Source: Oryza sativa Japonica Group (taxonomy: Eukaryota; Streptophyta; Magnoliopsida; Poales; Poaceae). From it: DNA of 64,000 nt. Where the stretch lies: the NCBI RefSeq assembly GCF_034140825.1, contig NC_089036.1, forward strand, positions 8,403,001-8,467,000, in the 5' to 3' direction. The translations under genes were made by a program, and so were the position numbers. Shown one piece after another: positions 54,905-64,000 of the stretch. The stretch's first letter is position 1. Every line of letters starts with the position of its first letter. The notes below the pieces were generated by a model, which saw nothing but the letters and a program-made list of their open reading frames with translations, was not told where the DNA came from and searched no databases.

Positions 54905-55921
54905 ATGGCAACTACTGTTTCCTCTCAGTTTTCTATATGCTTTTGTGTACTTCTCTTGGTCCATGATTCTATGGCCCAACTATTTTATCCAAGAACAAAC
55001 CCATGGCATAGTCCTCATCAAGGAAGTTTTAGTGAGTATAGATTTGATAGATTACAAGCATTTGAGTCACTTCAGAAAGTGAGATCAGAAGGTGGTGTGA
55101 CTGAGTATGTTGATGAGAGGAATGAATTATTCCAGCACACTGGTACGTTTGTCATCCGACGTATCATTCAGCCTCAAGGTCTTTTGGTACCTCGATACAC
55201 CAACACTCTCAGCATGGTCTACATCATCCAAGGTTTGTATGATGATAAATACAATAAAAAATTCTATCAATGCAGCTGGCATTCTAGCACTTATGACTTT
55301 CATGGTCGAAAGAATATGTTTTGATGTTTTTATGCACCTAATGTGAACATTTTAATTTGTAGGGAGAGGTACTATGGGCTTAACTTTCCTCGGTTGCCCA
55401 GCAACTTACCAACAACAATTCCAACAATTTTCGCCTCAATGGCAAAGTGAAAGCCAAAAGTTTAGGGGCGAGCACCAAAAGATCTATCAATTTAGACAAG
55501 GAGATATTATTCCACTCCCAGCTGGTGTTGCACATTGGTTCTACAATGATGGTGATGCACCTGTTGTTACCATATATGTTTATGACATAAACAACCGTGC
55601 TAATTAGGTTGAACCAAGGCAAAAGGTATCTTTTTAACTAATATTTCCATAGAAGTTGTGGTTGGTTTATGTTTTTCACATGTTCTCGCATTGCAATCCA
55701 TACTTAAAACATCCAGCTTTTCATTGATAAAAGTTTCAGGAATTCTTATTAGCTGCTAACAACAATAGAGTTCAACAAGTATATGGTAGCTCAATTGAGC
55801 AACACCCTAGGCAAAATATATTCAACAGAATCGGTGTTGAGCAACTAAGTGAGGCTTTAGGCATCAACACAGTAGCAGCAAAGAGGCCGCAGAGTCAAAA
55901 TGACCAAAGAGGAGAGATCAT
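54905..55921 (+). pseudogene. Glutelin type-B pseudogene, 3' half lost
   Basis: Exon 1 (54905-55232) and exon 2 (55363-55625) have exactly the lengths (328 and 263 nt) and splice sites of the GluB-type gene at 25 kb; exon 3 starts at 55740 and is cut off at 55921 by a retroelement. The protein starts MATTVSSQFSICFCVLLLVH and keeps a signal peptide. Exon 2 has an in-frame TAG (55605-55607) where functional genes have Gln in ANQLEPRQK, so at most ~190 residues could be made. Both cysteines of the conserved acidic-chain disulfide are gone (SEYRFD for ECRFD; LFQHTG for LFQCTG). The basic chain and exon 4 are absent from the window. It lies in the opposite orientation to the two intact glutelin genes. 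Confidence 0.93.
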
Positions 55922-58900
55922 TGTTGACGGGTTATACCCGACCGCGGTATTTAAGGGACGTAAGGTACGACTGATACCAAGGAATACGCGAGAGTGGAAT
56001 AAGAGAGCATGGGACAAGGATTTTTATACTGGTTCAGGCCCTCAAGGTAGGTAATAATCCTACTCCAGTTTATATGTACTGATTTGGGGTGCATCACAGT
56101 GTGTACAAATGGGAAGTAAGCTAGCTCATCTAGCCTACCAAACAAATCTCGACATGCAAAGTGGCGGGTTGTAGTTGGTGGTTAGTTGAAGGGCTTCCTC
56201 CTGGCGTAAAATTGATGAGGCTTGGTGTCTATGGTTTATGATTCGATGCCCTTCCCTCATAGGAGACCCTATTTATGCACGGGTTCCAATTAGAATAGGG
56301 GCATACAAGACCCTGTTATCCCTGTATCGAACTACACAATTCTTCCTTAGGTGAACAAGGATTTTCCTTATTTCTATCTCAATAAATATTTAGGGATAAC
56401 TTTCCATATAAGAATAGGTATGCAGTATTCCTGGTCATGGTAAGTGTAGGTATATGGGATATCACATACCTATAACATTGACGGTAGCCCCCGACCTCTG
56501 CAAATATACATACGACATCACCGTTGCCCTTTTGCTCGAGAAACCATTTTGTCAAGAAAGTAAACTGCAATTGGAAAACGTAGGATTACGTCAAGGTCAA
56601 CTACTTGGTCCTTTTATCTGGGCAATATGCCACGACATGATCGGATTTTAAATCTGGACAGAGGTTAGAATCTTAACTGCCAAATAGGAATGCTCTATTG
56701 GTTCCCTGGGAATTTCGGACCACTTTCCTCAAAATGCTAACCATCAGCCCTAGCTTTATATTCCAGCGGTGAGATTCATTTAGAACCTATTTGCTTCAGT
56801 TGCTCTTTGCGCTCTTCGCGTTCAACCTTCCAGGACCCAAAAGCACTAGTTTCTACCACAAATTTCCATTCCTTCCCCGATCATCATCAATGTATCTTGG
56901 AGAATTGACCATGGACCAAGCGGCACTCAAGGAGCTGTAGGTGGAGGGAGCAATCCATGGGTAAGGGATGATGAAGTATTAGGTGGTAAGGTACCGAACC
57001 CGCTCCTAATCTTAGAGAAATTTAACGTTTGCATCCTTCTCTCGTTGCAGTTGTTTAGCTCCCCATCTGAATTTCTCTCGGTGCTTCTTGAATTCTACGA
57101 CATCCATCTTCTTCATTCCAAACCCAATTCCATCTCATTCCTAAGCATCTTACACATTTGTGTGAAGCATATTTAGTAGTGCACCCTTTTGGAGATTTAT
57201 TTAGGTACTTCTATGAACTCAAGTTCATGGAGAAGTCAAAAATCATAGGCAACTGTGGTGTTCGACTTCGAGATGGCCTGAAAGAATAGTACATAGAGAT
57301 GACCCAATAAACCTCTAGAAAAGGAATGAATACAATGTTGGTATTATCTATCCACTGACACCACCTCCAGCCACCTCCCTATCCTGACCACCAAGCCCAA
57401 ACGCGAAACACATAGACCTTTTACTCCCACCTATTCTGAATCTCTCAACATCTTTGTTAATAAGATTTGAGAGCTTAGGAGACGTGGTCTGACAACATAT
57501 GACATTGTTTGTGACTTCACGCGTCGTCAAATTCATGCGCTCTAGGCAAGCGAGCACCATGTGTATGAGTATACGTGTGATAAAGACCCCACTTGGATGT
57601 CCTTGCGGAATATAATCATTTATCCTCACTCAGTCTCTACATTGTATTCTACTGAAGTACAAGACTAACTTCAATTTGTAAATGTTTAGATCTTCCCGAG
57701 GACATGGTGAAGAGCAGCACCAAGAAGGTGGTGATAGACAAGCCAAGCATGGCTAGAGACATCCCGACCTCGTTGTGCGACCTGCCCCAAGCTGTCAGGG
57801 ATGGGATTGTAAATGTAGGTATTCAGAACCCATCACCCTTTCATCTAATCGATGTCATAGGGAAGTAATGCGAGCGCTTACAAGAGTTGCCCCTGACCAA
57901 TGCCATTAAGGCACTTGTTGACCACCAGGAAGTCGCGGCCACAAAAGACGTGGTGGAGATGGAGATAGGGTCCTCTACCGCCGAGAAGGTGGCTAACATG
58001 GCCTCTCAACCTGGGTCTAGTGGTACCGTTGGATCCAAGAAGAGGAAATGGGGCTTCGGAGTGGACCCCACGGGTGGTGTCCTGACAAAGGGTACCCATT
58101 CCTTGGTAAGTACTTGTCCTCTACTATGAAGTCCTCGGGAGGATAAGATTAGTAGAAAATAAAGATTTTTCTGACTTGTGTAGTATTGTTCTTTCACAGA
58201 CCTCCTCACCCGATAATGCCCCCACTAGTGGAAGGCTCAAACCAATGAGATTTATGTCGAAGAGCAAGGCCAAGTAAGCAGCTCATTCCTCGGTCACTCT
58301 TATATTAGCCTTTTATAACATTGTCGGTTGATTCAAACTGACTCGTTTTTTTTGACTGGATCAAACTGACTCTTTGTAGGGCCGCCCCTACCATCTCCAA
58401 TCAGAACATGGGGAAACATGACGAGGCTAGTTCCCAACCAGCCACCCACATCATCGTCTCCCCCTCCACAGCCCCCCTCCCCTCCGTTGCTGCAGTTGTC
58501 TTGCCGCCTCCAGGAACGGCGTTCAACCATCTAGCTAGTGCCTGCCAAGAGGTACTCTTTTCAGCTAAGGCAGCCAGCACAGAAGTCAACCGGCTCATCG
58601 CCGAGCTCACTGCTACCAACGAGAAGTTAAGCAAACTCAAGGAGGAGTTGACCACGGCGAACACCAACAACGAAAGCCTGCGCCTTCTCATTAAAGAGAA
58701 TTCGGAAATGCACCAAGAGGGTCAGAAGGCCCTAGCGGAGGAGAAGAGCAAAAGGGAGGCCCTTTATGCCGGGCTGAAGGAGAACTTCTTTGCCTTCAAT
58801 GAGGTGGCGAAGCAACTTGGTCGTGGGGTGCAGCCGCCACCGCACTTCGATGATGTCTCGCTACTAGCGTCCATTGGCGAGCTAGTTGGCGAGATGGAGA

Positions 58901-59160
58901 AGGTCCCCGCTGACATCATCCAGAAAGCTGACTGGGACACCCGCATCGCCCTCAAGACTGGAGCCTGCCACACCCTTGCTTGTATCTCGTCCAAGCATCC
59001 AGAGCTGGACCTCAACAAGGAGGTCCACGAGGGTGTGGCTGAGGAGGAGAGGGAAAAGCTCATGGATCAACTTGAGAAGACTGGCGAGGCGGTGGCTAGC
59101 TTCTATCTCGACTAGTAATTTTAGGCAATCTTTTAAAAGTCGCTTTCTAGTGCTGTAGTG
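55922..59160 (+). mobile_element. Fossil LTR-type retroelement (gypsy-type, Transposase_28-like protein)
   Basis: Begins with TGTTGACGGGTTATACCCG exactly where the glutelin exon stops. About 55922-56900 is non-coding LTR/leader-like sequence with the 'gtagcccccgacctctgca' phrase common in rice elements. Around 57040-57400 the translation resembles the 'putative gypsy type transposon' domain (phrases like LLEFYDIHLLHSKPNS). About 58408-59115 encodes a coiled-coil C-terminal region (AELTATNEKLSKLKEELTTA) ending ASFYLD. No reverse transcriptase, integrase or matching right LTR was found, so it is incomplete and broken in several places. Right boundary uncertain. Confidence 0.65.
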
Positions 59161-60310
59161 ACTTAAATATAATCAGATGCATTAATATCTCCTTTATCGA
59201 TATTATATAATCAGATTTTTTTCCATGTATTGATATTTTTGAAAATATAATTTATCTTCTATATGCTAATAGAATACTTTTGTGTTAATATTTTATTATG
59301 CAAATCATCTTCCATATGCTACAGAAGATATTTTATGCTTAGGCCATCTTTTATGTAAGTGATTCCCTTTTTCATATGGTTCATAAAAAATAGTTTTTGA
59401 AATAAAAAACATAGAGAAAATATTGAAACATACACACAAATTTCTATATTGTTTAAGGAGGCTACACAAAAAAAATCATATTTTTCCAAAACTTCAAAGG
59501 GTCAGTCAATTGTCGATCTGGTACATCTAAAAAAGTATCCAGTCCAATGGTATATTGTAAAAATAATTAATAAATTCTGTGTCATATTATGGAGAGAGAT
59601 AAAGTCGATGATATGAATATATCCATTCTTGTTTTCAAGAAGTGACATGTACACAATTTGTACATTTCAGTGAATATGATCATGTATATTTTTCATGGAG
59701 TTGGGAGTGGCTTCATTTTTATGCCATCAAGTGAATCTTCGCTCCTATTAGCAGTATGTTGGGCCTTTCTCTAAAACAAGGTTTAGAAAGATTAGTAAAT
59801 TGCACTGGTGGGTGCAACCTAAAACATAAATTTGTAAAACACTTGTTTCAGTGCTTTAACTTATCTGTGTGACTAATAATACTGAGTTGAAACCTACTTA
59901 GAATAGAGCGCGCACGCTTGAAGGGTTCATGATCTATATTTCCAGTGCTTCCTTTCAACTGCGTAGTTGTACCTCAATTTATTTGTCTAGACCAGGACAA
60001 TATGCGCATAGCTATAACATTTTGTCCACTAGCTCATCTGGGTGAATTGAATATTACCAATGTTTTATATGCAGTGTTATTCTGCAAAAGGAATCACTCT
60101 TTGTTGTATTAAGAAAATTGGGTTCATTACCTTTGTTTATGCATACCGGTGGGGCATATGAAAATATATATCCTTTCTTTTGTGAATTTTCTTGACAGAC
60201 CTGATGCTAATAAGGCATCATATTTCTATCAACTGGCTAGTACGTGTTCGTGCCAGCGGCAACGTAATCTACCGGCCGCATGACACAAAATCATCGATTG
60301 CCTTTATCAC
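59161..60310. other. Intergenic or element-derived DNA
   Basis: AT-rich sequence without a supported gene. It may still belong to the retroelement to its left, but no terminal repeat was found. Confidence 0.4.
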
Positions 60311-60572
60311 TACCACTCATCGGCAACTCAATTACAGCTAGCCTTTTTGGCTGTCTACATCCGTTTGGATGTAGAGGCTGGTTTAATCCATTATCTAAAA
60401 AAACTTATAGCTAGCCTTTGCTAGTTCAGATCGAAGTCCATACTACCACTCATCGGCAACTCAATTACAGCTAGCCTTTTTGGCCGTGTACATCCGTTTG
60501 GATGTAGAGGCCAGTTTAATCCATTATCTAAAAAATTTACAGCTAGCCTTTGCTAGTTCAGATCAAATTAAG
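60311..60572 (+). repeat. 133-bp tandem duplication with internal palindrome
   Basis: Two units (60311-60443 and 60444-~60572) begin TACCACTCATCGGCAACTCA and share GCTAGCCTTTTTGGC, CATCCGTTTGGATGTAGAGG and CAGCTAGCCTTTGCTAGTTC with a few differences. Each contains the perfect inverted repeat CTACATCC-GTTT-GGATGTAG (or GTACATCC in unit 2). Confidence 0.9.
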
Positions 60573-60770
60573 TCCATCGAAGGATATGCCACCCAAAACC
60601 AATAAAGCAAATCAGTATAGACGGATGGACCGTTGAAGTGTTGAGATAGATGAGAATGCCCCATTTGCTAGCCCCTCCAACGAGTAAACGCAACCAAAGG
60701 CATTGTTTCTTATTGGTGCCCAAAATCTGGAACTGGAAGGGGAATAATCCATTGGTTATGCACCACTTCA

Positions 60771-62169
60771 TGTTAGTGATATGCCCTAGAGGTAATCATA
60801 GAGATGATTGTATCACATACTATGTTTACATATTTATCTGACTTTGTTACTTGAAATAGATAACTCATTATTGGTTAATGAATATGTGATTCTTTCATGA
60901 GACTCTTTATGTTGTGTGTTGCTATTTCTAAAGGATCCCTGATCAAATATCATATGTGGAACAAATATGTTTAGATGATCAACACATGTATTAATTGATG
61001 ATCATGTCTCATGGATCATGGTATAGAGATACCAAATTAATAATGTGGACACATGTTGGTGAACATGTTGTTGCATAGACCCAACATGAGACATTGCAAG
61101 AGCCATATGTGTTGTGTCATCAGTGATCTCATTTAGTGTTGATGTTGAATCCTTAGACCTGAGATTATCATAGTTCCCAACATGTGTAGTAGCTCACTTA
61201 GAGACTGCTAAACACTACTCCGTAATTGGGTAGTTATAAAAGTAGTTTTCGGGTATGATATGAAACATGTAGTGGGATATGGATAATCAAGATGGGATTT
61301 GCCCCTCCTATGATGAGATATCTCTGGGCCCCTTGATGTTCTACATTATGAAAGTGCATGGCCATGCCAACGGTGATTGATGAGTCAATCACAAGTTATA
61401 TAATCTAGCAACAGGTTCGAGTGAATGATTGAGTTATTAGAGGATGGCACATATCTAGCCTTGAGCTTAATCGATATCGTGAGGCAAAGGGGTTCATACA
61501 AGTATACACTAGAGGTTCAACTGATATGATCTTTATGTATGCCCATTAGGTCAATATGTTCTGCTAGGGGCCGCTGTTGACGCGTGGACCGAATAGGAGT
61601 TTTCGGGTTACAGCCGAGTGTACATGAACCTACAGGGTCGCACATTTAATGGGCCGGAATAAGGGGATTGGATGAAGATCCAATATGAGCTTAATTCGGA
61701 TAGGGATCCGAATAGGAGTCCTACGGACCTTGGAGGCCCGAGTGATGGATCCTATATATTCGTGAGGGGTGTGACCGGTGGAGGTATTGCATCACGTGAG
61801 AAACCCTAGCCATCACTCCCCTCCCCGAGCAAAACCCTAGACACGCGCGGGTGCTAGCACATCTGCGCGTGGCGTTCCATCCCTGTACGTGTGGATACCG
61901 GTAGAGGCGCCGCTGGTTTGCGGTGCTGATCGGCGTGGGAATACGGCGAGGAGAACGCATGAGGACGAGAAGGTCGAGTCGGTGCGATCGACTACTTCCT
62001 CTACATCGACGCGCGCTACTTCGCGAGAATTCCTTCGACTTCTTAGCGCCTTCTTCCGCTGCGCAGCGCGTCGAGTGGTAACGATCTATGATCTAATACT
62101 TATATGGTTCCTGGTGTACGCGATATAAAATTTTGATTTATGCTATCGTAGCCGACGCATATCCCAACA
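60771..62169 (+). mobile_element. Solo LTR of a Ty1/copia-like retrotransposon
   Basis: Starts TGTTAGTGATATGCCCTAGAGG, a start I associate with grass copia-type LTRs, and ends CATATCCCAACA. It is flanked by CTTCA (60766-60770) and CTTCG (62170-62174), a 5-bp target duplication with one change. No internal region or second LTR, so the element is reduced to a single 1.4-kb LTR, presumably by LTR-LTR recombination. Confidence 0.8.
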
Positions 62170-62174
62170 CTTCG

Positions 62175-64000
62175 TGCATCTGATCCAGCTCTGGCCTCCG
62201 GGAGGTGAAGGCCACGCAGCACTCACCAGGGTTGTCCCTTACAATTTTGGAGCCCTGTGCAACAAAATATAAAATGAGTCATTATCTTTTTTTTAAAAAA
62301 ATATTAGTTGCAAAATAAATCAGAGCTATATATTATTTATAATACATTGGGACATGCCTCTATTATTACTGATTTTTTCTTGCTACGCATTGCCTTCCAA
62401 CTATACAAGAAAAGCTAGCATCAATCTGATACTCCTTTCTTTAGCTATGTCTTGCTATTAAAACAAGCAAGAATTGTACGCGACCAATGACAAGAGTTAT
62501 GTCAACAATCTCACCTAGCTATGTACATAGACAACATATCCTATGCACACATGCCCTCACGTGTACACACGTGCACACCAACTAAAAAATGTCACAAAAA
62601 AATCTAGAAAAAATCATACACATACTTTCAATTATATTACACCTAGGGGTTAAAATCTTAACATCAAATTTATTATATTTTAGCCGTAACAAAAAAAAAC
62701 GAAAAATCTGACAGTTTTAAGGTTGTAATTTTGTCAGAATTTTATCTTTTTTGTTATTCTCTATGTAGAATGAATTTGAAGATGCGACTTTGCACATAGA
62801 TGTAATACTATTGAAAGTACATGTATGAATTTTCCTAGAATTTTTTGTGATAATTTTTAGTTGGTGTATATGGTGTGTACACGCGAGGGCCTGTGTGCAT
62901 AGGATACGCTCCCATGTACATATGTAATGGCATTCTGGCTATGTAGAAGAAGAATCGTTGCAACAATTCAGGTTTTCTTACTAAATAGAAAAATGAAATC
63001 CTTATTGCTTAGAACACGCGTTCGCATCGTCATCATGAAATACGGTTCTTTGATGCATTTAAGAGTACCATCAAACGTTTGTCGGAGTTGAGAAGAAAAT
63101 AACCCGTTCTAGCCGATTCAGTGAAGTAGAAAGAGTTAAATTTGAAAGAATTGAATCTAAAGATCCTAAATATATTGGAACATATTGGTTTAAATTGAAA
63201 CACATAAATTTTGAGGCCCCTAATTTTTAGAGGCACTGTATGGTCGCATAGCTTGAATACCACGAAGTTGCGTCACAACTGATTGACAACGACAATTTGG
63301 CTGTCGCGGTAACAAAGGATTCTGGAACTGCAACAAGAAGCTCTGCAGGCCAAGTGTGGCATCTCCGCTCACATGGCGATGAGGGTGAGGTATTTTTATT
63401 TGCTGCCTTTGCTAACGTGGTAAGTCCTAGCAGAGTGTGATTAGTTTGGACTTAACAAAAGATTACCGGTCTACTGGCTGGGACTCTGGGGATTTTAAGG
63501 CATGTTTGGCATGACTCTAGCTCCTAGCTCCACCTTTTTGTAACTGTCGCTCAACCAAACAGTCCGCATCCGACCAAAAGTGGAACAGAGTGGGTTAGAG
63601 CACTTTAAAAATTGAACTATGGTGATGCATCGGGGAAAAGGTAACTCCAATGCTCCACTCCCAACCCAATGACACTGCTACCCATTGGTTTTCGTTGAAA
63701 TTACATGCAAATTGCCACTACACTACCCCTGCTATCGGGCGGCCGGGCAGACGGCGCACGGAGGCGGCACCATCCCTCCCTATCTCTTCCCCCGTGTTCT
63801 CCCAATCCCAACGACTAGCAAAGGGCTGCAGGTAGGGGCATTGCATGCTGGCGGAGGCTGTAAATGGCGACGGAGTAGGCTGAGGACGAGCACAGTGGTG
63901 CAAGGTGGTGGATCATGACCGGAGGTATTTTTTTCCCCAAACCCTAAAATTCCCCACATATTGACTTCAAATCTGGCTCATAGGGGAATTACCGTCTATT
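62175..64000. other. Right-end intergenic DNA
   Basis: Contains a MITE (about 62519-62924). From ~63500 a GTTTGGCATGACTCTAGCTC-type end leads into GC-rich sequence (63720-63920) that runs out of the window and could be the left part of another element. No gene supported. Confidence 0.45.
62519..62924. mobile_element. MITE with ~75-bp inverted repeats
   Basis: The left arm (CTATGTACATAGACAACATA, TCCTATGCACACATGCCCTC, ACACCAACTAAAAA) pairs with the reverse complement of the right arm (TATGTACATGGGAGCG, TATCCTATGCACACAGGCCC, ACACCAACTAAAAA). The ~260-bp interior is non-coding. Confidence 0.75.

Noticed and set aside
58408-59115. Coiled-coil frame as a host gene
   Set aside because: It matches the C-terminal coiled-coil part of rice gypsy-type element proteins and lies downstream of the related domain in the same fossil.
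63033-63263. 76-residue minus-strand frame and other small frames near the right end
   Set aside because: No domain, no codon bias, and no start context or promoter support.
1-64000. tRNA, rRNA, CRISPR arrays, prokaryotic operons or defence systems
   Set aside because: None seen; the window is plant nuclear DNA with spliced and GC-rich grass genes.

Overview
The window reads as a plant nuclear chromosome, almost certainly rice (Oryza sativa). Three things point there: 11S storage globulins of the rice glutelin type, including one I recognise as GluD-1; very GC-rich, alanine/glycine-rich intronless genes typical of grasses; and a dense load of rice-type Stowaway, Mutator and hAT elements in AT-rich spacers. 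The GluD-1/GluB pairing suggests the glutelin-B cluster on the short arm of chromosome 2, though I cannot place it by sequence search.

Layout. From 3 to 40 kb all genes lie on the minus strand. Five intact intronless RING-H2 (ATL-type) ubiquitin-ligase genes form one subfamily with two hydrophobic N-terminal segments (3.0, 6.0, 20.2, 21.7 and 27.9 kb), plus a broken copy at 12.4 kb. Two four-exon glutelin genes are interleaved with them: a GluB-type gene (23890-25693) and GluD-1 (29338-31153). A second ATL subgroup with one membrane segment follows at 33.9 and 39.6 kb (minus) and 45.4 kb (plus). On the plus strand beyond this lie a 109-residue protein with canonical KEN and destruction boxes (51446-51775) and a truncated glutelin pseudogene (54905-55921). 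From 53 kb to the right end the DNA is mostly LTR-type fossils and other repeats.

The 11.7-20.8 kb stretch is a repeat nest. A local duplication carries the 3' half of an ATL gene. The other copy was hit by two Mutator-like elements placed end to end, and the unhit copy preserves the empty site. The younger element (16468-17981, 9-bp target duplication) is a Pack-MULE carrying pieces that I read as a riboflavin-pathway RibBA (GTP cyclohydrolase II) gene and a nuclear poly(A) polymerase gene. Next to it a hAT element sits inside a Mutator-type MITE, both with clean target duplications.

How the genes work together. The ATL proteins should be membrane-anchored E3 ligases. The glutelins are endosperm vacuolar storage proteins, with GCN4, AACA and TATA motifs in place. 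Nothing in the sequence links the two families functionally; their interleaving looks like parallel tandem expansion. I found no tRNA, rRNA, CRISPR or bacterial-type system, and no convincing wholly new system. The least expected items are the chimeric Pack-MULE, the KEN/D-box protein, the shared C-terminal LPPV tail of the ATL proteins, and a TIR element that abuts the poly(A) signal of the GluB gene.
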